Source: Cellulophaga sp. 20_2_10 (GTDB lineage Bacteria > Bacteroidota > Bacteroidia > Flavobacteriales > Flavobacteriaceae). From it: a stretch of 64,000 bases of DNA. Below are positions 48,004 through 57,688 of this stretch, piece by piece. A model generated the notes under the pieces. The model had not been told where the DNA came from. It ran no database searches and saw only the letters and a program-made list of their open reading frames with translations. A program made the position numbers and the translations under genes. Position 1 is the first letter of the stretch, and every line of letters starts with the position of its first letter. The stretch is taken from contig NZ_JAMCOJ010000004.1 in NCBI RefSeq assembly GCF_023476645.1, positions 310,001 to 374,000 on the forward strand. The letters are read 5' to 3'.

Positions 48004-49368
48004 TTAATCTAGTTCTATTAGTTGTAATCTATTGCTTTTTCGTATGTATGCTAATATAATATGAAGTGTATTTGGAGTACTCTTCATTTTTGTAATAATG
48101 GATTCTAAGATATGAATATTATTTATTTGATGATTTAAATTGTAGTATCCGTACCCTCTAAACTCACCATCCTGAATTAAAATAGCCGAATATTCGCCTA
48201 TTTCTCTTCCTTTATCTTTTATTAATAAATTTTTGCCTGTAAAGCTATATTTAGTAATTGCTTCTTTTACTCTGTTATTGTACACTGTTTTATCTTCCAA
48301 ACTTATACAAGCCCCATTACAGTTACCATCGTTGTAATTACCACAATTTGTTTTAGCTTTAGAGATTAGATTAATCTTGTCACACAAGGTAAACTCTTTG
48401 CTCGTTTTTGCTAAAAAATTCTTAGCGCCAATAACGCTACTAAACGTACCAATTGTATGGTCTGTTGTAGTTGTTTTATCTATATAGAGTGATATATAAC
48501 CGTTTTCATTCTCTTTTTGAAAAATACCATAAGAGAATAAACTTTTTTTAAGGCTACTGTTGTATTTAGGTTTAACTCTACGCAATTCTTCATTTTCTTT
48601 TAAAGAAGCAATTAACTCGTTTCCTGTTTTTTCAAAAGTGATTTTACGTGTCTGTTTTTGTAATTTTTTAGCAACATTAGAAGTTCCTGTAAAATGCTTG
48701 TTTACTTTTTTCTTTATGTTAGACGATTTGCCAATAAAGATTAGATCTCCATCTTTATCATACATATAATATACTCCTGTTTCTGTAGGTAGTTGCTCTA
48801 CAAGATCTATTTGTCTGTCTGAAAGTTCACCCATAGAACCTTCTTTAATAACACTTTTTATGATGGTCTTATCTAAATCTTTTGCCAACAACAATTTAAA
48901 TAATTGTAATGTAGCAAGAGCATCACCATTGGCTCTATGCCTGTCGCTCACAGGTATACCTAAAGAACGTACTAGTTTTCCTAAGCTGTAAGATTCTTTA
49001 TCCGGAATTAATTCTTTAGATAAATTAACGGTACAAAGCGTTTGACGTTCAAAATTATAGCCTAAACGTCTAAATTCAGTTCTTAAAATTCGATAATCAA
49101 ACTGAGCATTATGGGCTACAAGTACAGCATCTTCAGTAATTTCTACAATACGTTTAGCAATCTCATAAAATTTAGGAGCTGTTTGTAGCATTTTATCATT
49201 TATACCCGTTAGCTTAACAACAAATGGTTGTATAGGTTTTTCTGGGTTTACCAAACTGATAAATTTATCTACAACCTTATGGCCATCGAATCTATGAATA
49301 GCAATCTCTGTTATTCCCTCTTCATTAAATTTACCACCAGTGGTTTCAATATCTAAGATTACGTACAT
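48004..49368 (-). CDS. DEDDh exonuclease with GIY-YIG-like domain
   Basis: 454 residues. The N-terminal exonuclease (1-165) is of the DNA polymerase III epsilon type: ILDIETTGG, AHNAQFDYRIL and HRANGDALATLQL give the DEDDh set. The middle (about 195-280) resembles the UvrC/Cho GIY-YIG nuclease (GVYYMYDKDGDLIFIGKSSN), but YIG is FIG and the usual catalytic Arg is Lys (NIKKKVNKHF). The C-terminal part holds a Cys-rich DPCNGACI-like region (CGNYNDGNCNGACI). Probably a repair nuclease related to Cho; whether the second domain cuts is doubtful. Confidence 0.9.
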   Translation of the reverse strand: MYVILDIETTGGKFNEEGITEIAIHRFDGHKVVDKFISLVNPEKPIQPFVVKLTGINDKMLQTAPKFYEIAKRIVEITEDAVLVAHNAQFDYRILRTEFRRLGYNFERQTLCTVNLSKELIPDKESYSLGKLVRSLGIPVSDRHRANGDALATLQLFKLLLAKDLDKTIIKSVIKEGSMGELSDRQIDLVEQLPTETGVYYMYDKDGDLIFIGKSSNIKKKVNKHFTGTSNVAKKLQKQTRKITFEKTGNELIASLKENEELRRVKPKYNSSLKKSLFSYGIFQKENENGYISLYIDKTTTTDHTIGTFSSVIGAKNFLAKTSKEFTLCDKINLISKAKTNCGNYNDGNCNGACISLEDKTVYNNRVKEAITKYSFTGKNLLIKDKGREIGEYSAILIQDGEFRGYGYYNLNHQINNIHILESIITKMKSTPNTLHIILAYIRKSNRLQLIELD

Positions 49369-49386
49369 TAATTAATTTCTCCTGTT

Positions 49387-50055
49387 TTATAAATAATTTC
49401 TACTACCAAAGATACTACTTCCTATGCGGACCATTGTACTTCCTTGTTCTATGGCAAGCTTATAATCGCCACTCATACCCATAGATAGTACTTTTACGTC
49501 TAAGTTAGTGGATTTTTTGTCTTGCAGTGCGTTGTAGATATGATTTAATGTACCAAACTCTTTTTTTACTTGTTCTATATCTTCAGTAAATGTCGCCATC
49601 CCCATTAAACCAGTCACTTTTATATTCTTTAAGTTTTTAAAATCGTCTGATGCTATAAGGTTTTTTAATTCATCCTCATTTAAACCAAATTTGGTACTTT
49701 CTTCTGCAATGTGCATTTGTAATAAGCACGCTATAATTCTGTTGTGCTTTTTGGCTTGTTTGTTTATTTCTTTTAATAGTTTAAAACTATCTACGCCATG
49801 TATCAAGCTCACATATTCAGACATATACTTTACCTTGTTGGTTTGTACGTGGCCAATCATATGCCATTGGATATCTTTAGGCATAACTTCCCATTTCTGG
49901 GTCATTTCCTGAATTTTATTTTCGCCAAAAATACGCTGACCAGCAGCATAGGCTTCTTCTAAATCTGAAACAGGTTTTGTTTTAGACACAGCTACAAGTG
50001 TTACTGTATCAGGTAAATTATTTTTTATTTCTAGTAAGGATTCTTTAATGGACAT
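49387..50055 (-). CDS. YggS family PLP-binding protein
   Basis: 222 residues, PLP-binding TIM-barrel of the PLPBP/YggS family. Lys that binds PLP in LVAVSKTKP (about 25), GENKIQEM, HMIGHVQTNKVKYM and LSMGMSGDYKLAI, ending MVRIGSSIFG. It maintains vitamin B6 and amino-acid balance, not an enzyme of known reaction. Same strand and direction as the DUF1015 gene upstream of it (15 bases). Confidence 0.95.
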   Translation of the reverse strand: MSIKESLLEIKNNLPDTVTLVAVSKTKPVSDLEEAYAAGQRIFGENKIQEMTQKWEVMPKDIQWHMIGHVQTNKVKYMSEYVSLIHGVDSFKLLKEINKQAKKHNRIIACLLQMHIAEESTKFGLNEDELKNLIASDDFKNLKNIKVTGLMGMATFTEDIEQVKKEFGTLNHIYNALQDKKSTNLDVKVLSMGMSGDYKLAIEQGSTMVRIGSSIFGSRNYL

Positions 50056-50070
50056 AATTTTAATTAAAAA

Positions 50071-51309
50071 CTAAAATTCATAAATAGTAACACCACTTCT
50101 TAATTTAGGTTCTATAAAAGTACTCTTAGGAGGCATTTGTAAACCGTCATCAGCGATGCTTTTTAATTCTTCAATATTGGCAGGTAGCATACCAAAACCA
50201 ACCCTAAATTTACCACTATCTATTTTATTAACTAAACTTACAATCTCTTTTTTGCCACTTAAATAATCTATTCTATCGTTTTTACGTAAATCTGTAATGC
50301 CAAGAATAGGCTTTAAAATGGTATTGTATAGTAGTTGTGCGTCTAATTTATCTAAAGAACTTTTAAATGTATAAATAGATTTACGTAGGTGTAACGAATA
50401 AAACTCACCATCTAAATACATACTAAAATGATGCTTTTTATTAGGCTTGTATGGTATTGCCCCACGATTTTCTATACGGTAAACTGTATCTAACTTAATT
50501 AAAAATTCTTCTTTGGTTAAACCATTAAGATCTTTAACTAGTCTGTTAAATTCGTGTATTTTTAATTCGGATTCCGGAATAAAATAACTCATAAAAAAGT
50601 TATAGTTTTCTGTACCACTGTGCTCTTTATTTTGCTCTTTACAGTCTATACAAAGTAATTCTGATGATGAAGACCTGTGGTGACCGTCTGCAATATAAAG
50701 TGTTGGGATGTTTTTAAATGCCTCTACAATAGCCTCTATATCTTCTTTTTCTGTAATAAGCCAAAGGTAATGTGTGTCTCTATACGTAGTTGTAAACTCG
50801 TATTCTGCACGTTCTTTTTGCTTGTTACTCATGATGGCAGTAACCTCTTTGTTATCTGGATAGGTAATAAGTACTGGCTCTGCATTAAAGCCCACTGTCT
50901 TTAGATAGTCTTTAAAAATAGTCTCTTTGCTAGTTATAGTATCTTCGTGTTTTTTTATAACATTATTTTGATAATCTTCTACACTAGCGGCAGCAACAAT
51001 ACCATTAAACACTTGGTGGTCTCTGTCTACAACTTTATAAATGTAAAAAAACGGAGTAGAGTCTTGTGTAAACACTCCGTCTTCTTTAAATTCTGAATAC
51101 CTATTTTTTACCAATTGGTAACGCGCTACACCAGATATTTCTTTATCATACTTATAACCTGGGTTAACAATATGTAAAAAAGAATACGGATTATGGTCTA
51201 GCCGAGCCTCGCGTTGTGCTTGCGTATAACTTTGGTAAGAACGAGAAGCAACTAAACTAACCTTATCTCTGGTTGGGCGTACCGCTTTAAATGGTTTTAT
51301 ATTAGCCAA
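50071..51309 (-). CDS. DUF1015 family protein
   Basis: 412 residues. Family hallmarks: IKPFKAVRPTRDKVSLVASR at the start, FFYIYKV, and YIADGHHRSSSS in the middle. A widespread cytoplasmic family of unsettled function, in some bacteria linked to serine or amino-acid metabolism. It lies 6 bases after the 3-hydroxyacyl-CoA dehydrogenase gene, within one run of minus-strand genes. Confidence 0.93.
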   Translation of the reverse strand: MANIKPFKAVRPTRDKVSLVASRSYQSYTQAQREARLDHNPYSFLHIVNPGYKYDKEISGVARYQLVKNRYSEFKEDGVFTQDSTPFFYIYKVVDRDHQVFNGIVAAASVEDYQNNVIKKHEDTITSKETIFKDYLKTVGFNAEPVLITYPDNKEVTAIMSNKQKERAEYEFTTTYRDTHYLWLITEKEDIEAIVEAFKNIPTLYIADGHHRSSSSELLCIDCKEQNKEHSGTENYNFFMSYFIPESELKIHEFNRLVKDLNGLTKEEFLIKLDTVYRIENRGAIPYKPNKKHHFSMYLDGEFYSLHLRKSIYTFKSSLDKLDAQLLYNTILKPILGITDLRKNDRIDYLSGKKEIVSLVNKIDSGKFRVGFGMLPANIEELKSIADDGLQMPPKSTFIEPKLRSGVTIYEF

Positions 51310-51315
51310 TATATT

Positions 51316-52206
51316 TTATTTAGCAAACTGAGAAGCTACTTTCTCTGCTTTTCTAGATCCTGAATAATCGTAAAAACCTTCGCCAGATTTTATACCTAAT
51401 TTTTTAGCCATAACCATATTAACCAATAATGGGCAAGGAGCATACTTTGGGTTTTTAAAGCCGTCGTACATTACATTTAAAATGCTTAAACAAACATCTA
51501 AACCAATAAAATCTGCTAATTGTAATGGTCCCATTGGGTGCGCCATACCTAACTTCATTACGGTGTCAATTTCTTCTACACCAGCAACGCCATTGTAAAG
51601 TGTTTCTATAGCCTCATTAATCATAGGCATTAGAATTCTGTTTGCAACAAAACCAGGATAATCATTAACCTCTGTAGGTGTTTTACCTAGTTTAGTAGAT
51701 AAGTCCATTATTGCGGCTGTAACCTCGTTAGAGGTGTTGTAACCTCTAATAATCTCTACCAATTTCATAATAGGTACAGGGTTCATAAAGTGCATACCAA
51801 TCACTTGCTCTGGTCTGTTTGTAACGGCAGCAATTTTAGTAATAGAGATTGATGATGTATTTGTAGCTAAAATTGTCTTAGCGTCACAAGTTGCATCTAA
51901 ATCTTTAAAAATCTTTAGTTTTAAATCAACATTTTCTGTTGCAGCTTCTACAACTAAATCTACACCTTTTACACCATCTGCAAGTACCGTGTGTAGTGTA
52001 ATGTTTTGTAACGTATTGTTTTTGTCTGCTTCAGATATTTTTTCTTTAGCCACCATTCTGTCTAAATTCTTAGTAATGGTAGCTAAACCTTTATCTAAAG
52101 ACGCCTGTGCAATATCAATTAAGTTAACCTTGTAATTGTTTTGTGCAAAAACGTGAGCAATACCATTCCCCATTGTACCTGCACCTATAACTGCTATGTT
52201 TTTCAT
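51316..52206 (-). CDS. 3-hydroxyacyl-CoA (3-hydroxybutyryl-CoA) dehydrogenase
   Basis: 296 residues. NAD-binding N-terminal domain (GAGTMGNGIAHVFAQN) with FMNPVPIMKLVEIIRG containing the catalytic His, and the C-terminal helical domain (DYPGFVANRILMPMINEA and GLDVCLSIL). Oxidises 3-hydroxyacyl-CoA; the stand-alone short form usually prefers short chains such as 3-hydroxybutyryl-CoA. It follows the Gfo/Idh/MocA gene by 12 bases. Confidence 0.94.
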   Translation of the reverse strand: MKNIAVIGAGTMGNGIAHVFAQNNYKVNLIDIAQASLDKGLATITKNLDRMVAKEKISEADKNNTLQNITLHTVLADGVKGVDLVVEAATENVDLKLKIFKDLDATCDAKTILATNTSSISITKIAAVTNRPEQVIGMHFMNPVPIMKLVEIIRGYNTSNEVTAAIMDLSTKLGKTPTEVNDYPGFVANRILMPMINEAIETLYNGVAGVEEIDTVMKLGMAHPMGPLQLADFIGLDVCLSILNVMYDGFKNPKYAPCPLLVNMVMAKKLGIKSGEGFYDYSGSRKAEKVASQFAK

Positions 52207-52218
52207 CTGTATTTTATA

Positions 52219-53178
52219 TTAAAAAGATTCTATAATTTGTAAAGCTACTCGTAATGCATTTGTTCCTTGTTCTAAGGTTACAATAGGAGTAGTGTTATTG
52301 TTAATTGCGTCTGCAAAAGTTTCTAGTTCATCTAAAATTGCGTTGTTACCAGCAACTTCTGGATTTTCAAAATAGATTTGTTTTTTCTCTCCTTCAGCAT
52401 TTTGCAAAATCATATCAAAATCACCAGCTTGTTCTGGCGCATCTTTCATTTTTACAACTTCAACCTTTTTCTCTAAAAAGTCTACAGAGATATAAGCATC
52501 TTGCTGAAAAAATCTTGACTTACGCATATTTTTCAAAGAAATTCTACTAGCGGTTAAGTTCGCAACACAACCATTTTTAAATTCTATTCGTGCATTGGCA
52601 ATATCTGGAGATTTACTAATTACAGATACACCACTAGCGTTAATGCTTTTAACTTCAGAATTAACAACACTTAAAATAGCATCTATATCGTGTATCATTA
52701 AATCTAAAACTACAGGAACATCTGTGCCACGTGGGTTAAATTCTGCTAGTCTATGCGCTTCTATAAACATAGGGTTTACAATGCTATCTTTTACAGAAGA
52801 AAAAGCAGGGTTAAAACGCTCTACGTGCCCTACCTGGCCTTTTACATTGTATTTGTTCTTTAATGCAATAAGTTCTTCGGCTTCTGCTAAAGTATTGGTA
52901 ATAGGTTTTTCAATAAAAATGTGCTTGCCTTTTTCAATAGCTTTTTTAGCACAATCAAAATGTGAAAGGGTAGGTGTAACAATGTCTAAAACATCTACAG
53001 CATCCATTAGTTTGTTTATGTTATCATAATACGTATAACCAAACTCGGCTTCTACTTTTTTACCGTTTATAACATCTGGGTCGTAAAACCCTACTAAAGA
53101 ATATTTTTCTGATTCGTTAAGTAGACGCAAATGGATTTTCCCCAAATGACCTGCTCCTAAAACTCCAACTTTAAGCAT
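52219..53178 (-). CDS. Gfo/Idh/MocA family oxidoreductase
   Basis: 319 residues from the ATG at 53178; a TTG three codons upstream is less likely. Rossmann domain GVLGAGHLGKIHLRLL, the EKP motif in GKHIFIEKPITN, and FNPAF plus DLMIHDIDAILSV in the second domain. NAD(P)-dependent oxidoreductase of unknown substrate, probably a sugar or cyclitol derivative. It heads the minus-strand run down to miaA and has its own promoter (53195-53202). Confidence 0.92.
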   Translation of the reverse strand: MLKVGVLGAGHLGKIHLRLLNESEKYSLVGFYDPDVINGKKVEAEFGYTYYDNINKLMDAVDVLDIVTPTLSHFDCAKKAIEKGKHIFIEKPITNTLAEAEELIALKNKYNVKGQVGHVERFNPAFSSVKDSIVNPMFIEAHRLAEFNPRGTDVPVVLDLMIHDIDAILSVVNSEVKSINASGVSVISKSPDIANARIEFKNGCVANLTASRISLKNMRKSRFFQQDAYISVDFLEKKVEVVKMKDAPEQAGDFDMILQNAEGEKKQIYFENPEVAGNNAILDELETFADAINNNTTPIVTLEQGTNALRVALQIIESF

Positions 53179-53194
53179 AAAAATCAATTTTCAA

Positions 53195-53202
53195 CAAAAA
53201 TA
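53195..53202 (-). promoter_or_regulatory. -7 promoter box of the Gfo/Idh/MocA gene
   Basis: TATTTTTG on the minus strand, a perfect match, 16 bases before the ATG at 53178. Confidence 0.5.
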
Positions 53203-53361
53203 GGGATAATGTTTGTTCTATGGTTTATGAGTTTAAAAGTTTATGAGGCTAGAAATAAAAAAATGATAGAAATAGTGCTCTAAAGTGAACTTAATTTGAG
53301 TAATAGTTACAAATTAGTTTAATAATTGTAAATTTAGCAACCAAATTAAATACTCAAAAGA

Positions 53362-55437
53362 ATGAAATTGAACACTTTTAAAGCTGCTTTTTGTGCAGCA
53401 CTATCTTTAGGTACAATTACAGCTGTATCTGCACAAGATAAGCTAAAAAAAATGCCTGGTTATGAGCAATATGTAAAAGTAGCTCCGCAGATTAGAAGTT
53501 CTGTTAAGACACCTGCAACGTATGTAAAGTGGAATAATGCAGGAACTGCTTTTCAATACACAAAAGACGGTGAAACTAAAGAGTTTACTATAGGCAAAGG
53601 AGAAGCAACAGCTACAACTAAACTTACGGATGATAGATATGCAAACTGGGCAAACAGACCAGCTCGTGGTAGACAATATGCATCTGTAAAGTCACCAGAC
53701 GGAAAATACAATGCTTTTACAAAAGACAGAAATATGTTTTTTAGTACTGCAGATGGTAGCAATGTTGTGGCTATAACAACAGAGGGTAATGAAGAAAATC
53801 AATTAAAATTTGGTATTGCTACTTGGGTTTATGGCGAAGAATTAAGTCAGAATACAGCAATGTGGTGGTCTCCAGATAGTAAAAAAGTTGCTTTTTATAA
53901 GTTTGATGAAAAAGCGTCTAAAAAATACTATGTTTTATACGATCAAACACAAATTCAGGATTCGGTAGAAATTGAAGCTTATCCTAAAGTAGGAGCTAAA
54001 AATTTACCTGTAGACTTAATGGTGTACGATTTAGAAACAAAGAAGATTACGCCATTAGATTTAAGAGATGGTAAACCATATAACGATGGTGATTTAGGTA
54101 CCTATATTTACGATATTAGTTGGACGCCAGATGGTAAGGAATTACTATACCACAGTACCAACCGTAAGCAAAACGTTATGGAACTTAGAGCTGCTAATCC
54201 AAACACTGGAGTATCTAGGACTGTGATTAGAGAAGAGTGGTTGCCAAGTTATACAGAGAATAGTCCAGAAATGCACGTTTTAAAAAATGGAAAGCAGTTT
54301 ATTTGGGCCTCAGAACGTTCTGGTTTTAACAACTATTATTTATACGATTTTAGTGGTAAACTTATAAAACAATTAACAAAACATACTTTTGAAGTAGACG
54401 GTATTGTTAGTGTAGACGAAGCTAAAAAGGTGTTGTATTACACAGCACGTAGCGGAGAAAATCATATGAAAATACAGTTACATAGTGTAAAATTAAATGG
54501 TTCTGGAGATAAGAGATTAACAGACCCCGCTTTTCATCATTCGGTATTTTTAGCACCAAATAACAAGTACTTTGTAGATGTTGCAGAAACACACAATATT
54601 GCGCCTGTTACTAATTTAAGAACAATAAAAGGTAAAAAGATAGCTGAAGTTGGTACATCAGACTTATCAGAATTTAAAAAATTAGGTTTAAAAACTGTTG
54701 AAGCATTTACATTTACTTCTGCAGATGGTAAAACAGAATTACATGGATTTTTACATTTCCCTTCTAATTTTGATCCCAGCAAAAAATACCCGCTTCTTTT
54801 AAGTAATTATGGTGGTCCTGCAACTAATGAATTTACAGAACGTTTTACGCCACCAAATGCATTAACAGAGTTTGGATTTTTAGTAGCTGAAGTAGATGGT
54901 AGAAATGTAAAAGGTAGAGGTAAGAGATTATTAGATAATTTATACCAAAACTTAGGTTTTACAGAAATGGATGATTTTGCGGCAGGTATAAAATCTTTAT
55001 ACAACAGACCTTATTTTAATAAAAATAAAGTTGGTGTTTATGGTACATCTTACGGTGGTACTACATCTGCAACCTTATTATTACGTTATCCTGAGGTTTT
55101 CCATGCTGCCGTTGCAAACTCTGCAGTAACAGATTGGCGTAATTATGATAACGTTTATACAGAGCGTTATATGGGCTTGTTAGAAGAAAACAAAAAAGGA
55201 TATGAAGCAAGTAGTTTAATTACTATGGCTAAGGACTTAGAAGGTGAGTTAATGATTTTCTTTGGTACTAGTGATAATAACGTGCACCCAGCAAACTCTT
55301 TACAATTTATAAAAGCATTACAAGATGCAGGTAAGAGTTTTGAAGTACAAATAGGTCCAGATAAAGGACATACAGCATTGGATACTAGAAGAATGATGGA
55401 ATTCTTTATAGCGCATTTAGTTTTAGATAAAGAATAA
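53362..55437 (+). CDS. S9 family peptidase, dipeptidyl-peptidase IV-like
   Basis: 691 residues with a signal peptide (1-24, ending AVSAQ). Beta-propeller domain (about 50-430) then alpha/beta hydrolase with catalytic Ser in YGTSYGGTTS, Asp in GTSDNNVHPANS and His in KGHTALD. The SEL/QEL-type motif of the propeller is represented by YGEELSQN, which fits DPP-IV cutting Xaa-Pro dipeptides from peptide N-termini in the periplasm. Single gene, terminator at 55476-55509. Confidence 0.94.
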   Translation: MKLNTFKAAFCAALSLGTITAVSAQDKLKKMPGYEQYVKVAPQIRSSVKTPATYVKWNNAGTAFQYTKDGETKEFTIGKGEATATTKLTDDRYANWANRPARGRQYASVKSPDGKYNAFTKDRNMFFSTADGSNVVAITTEGNEENQLKFGIATWVYGEELSQNTAMWWSPDSKKVAFYKFDEKASKKYYVLYDQTQIQDSVEIEAYPKVGAKNLPVDLMVYDLETKKITPLDLRDGKPYNDGDLGTYIYDISWTPDGKELLYHSTNRKQNVMELRAANPNTGVSRTVIREEWLPSYTENSPEMHVLKNGKQFIWASERSGFNNYYLYDFSGKLIKQLTKHTFEVDGIVSVDEAKKVLYYTARSGENHMKIQLHSVKLNGSGDKRLTDPAFHHSVFLAPNNKYFVDVAETHNIAPVTNLRTIKGKKIAEVGTSDLSEFKKLGLKTVEAFTFTSADGKTELHGFLHFPSNFDPSKKYPLLLSNYGGPATNEFTERFTPPNALTEFGFLVAEVDGRNVKGRGKRLLDNLYQNLGFTEMDDFAAGIKSLYNRPYFNKNKVGVYGTSYGGTTSATLLLRYPEVFHAAVANSAVTDWRNYDNVYTERYMGLLEENKKGYEASSLITMAKDLEGELMIFFGTSDNNVHPANSLQFIKALQDAGKSFEVQIGPDKGHTALDTRRMMEFFIAHLVLDKE

Positions 55438-55475
55438 GTAGCATTTTGATATAAAAATTATCAAACTCATATATT

Positions 55476-55509
55476 AAAAAAGGCTTCATTGTAAAATGAA
55501 GCCTTTTTT
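55476..55509. terminator. bidirectional Rho-independent terminator
   Basis: GGCTTCAT (55482-55489) pairs with ATGAAGCC (55496-55503), with A-run before and T-run after. It separates the peptidase from the convergent YeeE/YedE genes. Confidence 0.85.
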
Positions 55510-55569
55510 GTTTAAAAATTATATGTTTTTAGATTGATGTTGATTTTAGTAAAACATCAAACTATAGAA

Positions 55570-55983
55570 TTAATGGGGTAATTTATCTTTTAAAACACCG
55601 TATAAAAATGTTCCTAATACAGAAAAAACAATTACAATTAAAATAGGAGCAAAGCCAGCACCTACCAAGGTAAACATAGGACCAGGACAAGCACCAGCAA
55701 GAGCCCAGCCTAAACCAAAAATAATACCACCAATTAAGTACCTGCTTACACTTTTGTTTTTAGGAATAAATTGTATTCTTTCGCCGTAAATAGATTTTAG
55801 TTTATAACGCTTAATTAATTGTACAACAACAATGCCTATTGCAAGAGCAGAGCCCATTATGCCGTACATATGAAAAGACTGAAATTGAAACATTTCGTAT
55901 ATACGAAACCACGATGCGGCTTCTGACTTAAACATTGTAATGCCAAAGAAAATTCCGATAAGTAAATATAATAGGGTTCTCAT
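55570..55983 (-). CDS. YeeE/YedE-type half transporter (DUF6691-like)
   Basis: 137 residues with four membrane segments. The key motif is LAGACPGPMFTLVGAGF with Cys99, matching the second half of TsuA/YeeE transporters, where conserved cysteines relay thiosulfate or sulfane sulfur through the membrane. It is the second of two half-size genes, 4 bases after the first; together they make up one YeeE-like unit. Import of a reduced sulfur compound is inferred from the family. Confidence 0.9.
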   Translation of the reverse strand: MRTLLYLLIGIFFGITMFKSEAASWFRIYEMFQFQSFHMYGIMGSALAIGIVVVQLIKRYKLKSIYGERIQFIPKNKSVSRYLIGGIIFGLGWALAGACPGPMFTLVGAGFAPILIVIVFSVLGTFLYGVLKDKLPH

Positions 55984-55987
55984 AGTC

Positions 55988-56545
55988 TTAAAAAATTAAA
56001 GGGAATAGTAGGTGAATCATAATTAAACCGCCAATAAAAAAACCAATTACAGCTATTAAAGATGGTAGTTGCAAGTTGCTTAGTCCAGATATTGCGTGTC
56101 CAGAAGTACAACCGCCAGCATATCTAGTTCCAAAACCAACTAGGAGTCCGCCAATAGCTAAAATTAGAACACTTTTAATATCTGTTAATGCATCTAAGCT
56201 ATATAGTTCTGTTGGTAAATACGCATTGCCTGCGCTAGAAAAACCTAGTTCTTTTAAGTCTTTTACAGTTTCAGGGTTTATATGCACTACAGCGCTATCT
56301 GATAAAAAATTTGAAGCTATAAAGCCACCAATAATAGCACCTAGAACAACAACTAAATTCCATCGTTGGGCTTTCCAATCAAACTTAAAAAAGTCAGATG
56401 TTTTATCTGCACCACAAATGGTACATAAGGTTCTAAGGTTAGAAGACATTCCAAAATTTTTACCAACCCAAAGCAATAAAAATAAGACTAAGGAAATTAG
56501 CGGGCCAGAAACATACCATGGCCAAGGTTGCATTATTGCGTTCAT
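55988..56545 (-). CDS. YeeE/YedE-type half transporter
   Basis: 185 residues with four to five membrane segments. The motif YAGGCTSGHAISGLSNL (Cys146) is that of the first half of the YeeE family. A cytoplasmic or loop segment (about 35-50) adds CTICGA, a further Cys pair. Together with the next gene it forms a split sulfur transporter (PmpAB/TsuA-like by analogy). The promoter carries a palindrome (56601-56616) shared with the MBL-rhodanese gene. Confidence 0.92.
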   Translation of the reverse strand: MNAIMQPWPWYVSGPLISLVLFLLLWVGKNFGMSSNLRTLCTICGADKTSDFFKFDWKAQRWNLVVVLGAIIGGFIASNFLSDSAVVHINPETVKDLKELGFSSAGNAYLPTELYSLDALTDIKSVLILAIGGLLVGFGTRYAGGCTSGHAISGLSNLQLPSLIAVIGFFIGGLIMIHLLFPLIF

Positions 56546-56571
56546 TTTTTAATTTTAGTTCTATTAAGTGA

Positions 56572-56579
56572 CAAAGTAA
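56572..56579 (-). promoter_or_regulatory. -7 promoter box of the YeeE/YedE operon
   Basis: TTACTTTG on the minus strand matches TAnnTTTG at 7 of 8 positions. Its centre is exactly 33 bases from the centre of the palindrome at 56601-56616. Confidence 0.55.
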
Positions 56580-56600
56580 ATTCTTTTAATCGGTATTATA

Positions 56601-56616
56601 AGTAACCTAGGTTACT
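56601..56616. promoter_or_regulatory. Crp/Fnr-type operator palindrome (YeeE/YedE promoter)
   Basis: AGTAACCTAGGTTACT is a perfect 16-base palindrome at about -41 of the predicted YeeE start, the class II activator position. A sister site lies at 61688-61703. It could also affect the divergent gene at 56690. Confidence 0.72.
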
Positions 56617-56689
56617 AAAGACTGTTGATTATATATTTTATATGTAAACGAGTTTAATTGTTTAGATTTACGATTCTTTAAATTATAGT

Positions 56690-57688
56690 ATGGATTCTTT
56701 AACTCAAATTGTATTAGGTGCCGCCGTTGGCGAGGCTGTTTTAGGAAGAAAAATAGGAAATAAGGCAATGCTTTATGGTGCTATTGCTGGTACAATTCCG
56801 GACTTAGATACTTTTGTTTCTTTTTTTACAGATACGGTTACCGGTTTAGAAATGCACCGTGGTTTTACTCATTCTGTTTTATTCTCTGTTTTATTTGCTC
56901 CTATTTTTGCTTGGCTGGTTACTAGATACGAAAAATACAAAGATTTTAAAGGTTGGTGTTGGCTCTTCTTTTTGGCTTTTGTAACGCATCCAATTTTAGA
57001 TGCGCATACAACTTGGGGAACCCAACTGTTTTGGCCATTAGAAAACCGATTGGCATTTAAAACCATTTTTGTAATAGATCCATTGTATACAGTTCCTTTT
57101 TTGGTGTTTTTAATTCTAACAATGTTTCAGAAAAAAGAAAGTCTAAAACGTAAAAAATACAATAGGCTTGGTTTAATAATAAGTAGTAGTTATTTACTAT
57201 TAACCTTTGTTTTAAAAGGTGCAGCTTTTTATCAATTTAAAAAACAATTAGAAGAACAAAATATAGCATACATAGAGATAGAAACTAAACCGTCTCCTTT
57301 AAATACTATATTATGGACAGCTAATGTAGAGACTGATGATGCTTATTATATAGGACATTATTCGTTTTTTGATACACAACCAATTCGATTTTCAAAATAC
57401 TATAAAAATCATATTTTAGTTGATGATTTAAAAGATAATCCTAAAATGCAGCGGATGATTGCAATTAGTAAGGGCTGGTATACTATAGATAGCTATAACG
57501 GTACTATTTATTATAACGATTTGCGTTTTGGAACATTAAGTTTAGATAACAAAGCCAACGATTTTGTTTTTAGCTATGAAATAAAAACGTATGGCAATGG
57601 TGATATTGCCTTTTATGAAAAACCAAAAAATAGGATACAAGCTAAAAAAATGTTGGCAGAATTATGGGAGCGTCTTAAAGGTAATTAA
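56690..57688 (+). CDS. membrane-bound metal-dependent hydrolase (YdjM-like)
   Basis: 332 residues. N-terminal DSLTQIVLGAAVGEAVLGRKIGNKA and the metal ligands in GTIPDLDTFVS, HRGFTHSVL and FVTHPILDAHTTWG identify the YdjM/DUF457-type family. About four membrane helices in the first 180 residues, then a soluble C-terminal domain. Substrate unknown; some relatives are LexA-regulated. It is divergent from the YeeE operon and its last 4 bases overlap the end of cydB. Confidence 0.9.
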   Translation: MDSLTQIVLGAAVGEAVLGRKIGNKAMLYGAIAGTIPDLDTFVSFFTDTVTGLEMHRGFTHSVLFSVLFAPIFAWLVTRYEKYKDFKGWCWLFFLAFVTHPILDAHTTWGTQLFWPLENRLAFKTIFVIDPLYTVPFLVFLILTMFQKKESLKRKKYNRLGLIISSSYLLLTFVLKGAAFYQFKKQLEEQNIAYIEIETKPSPLNTILWTANVETDDAYYIGHYSFFDTQPIRFSKYYKNHILVDDLKDNPKMQRMIAISKGWYTIDSYNGTIYYNDLRFGTLSLDNKANDFVFSYEIKTYGNGDIAFYEKPKNRIQAKKMLAELWERLKGN

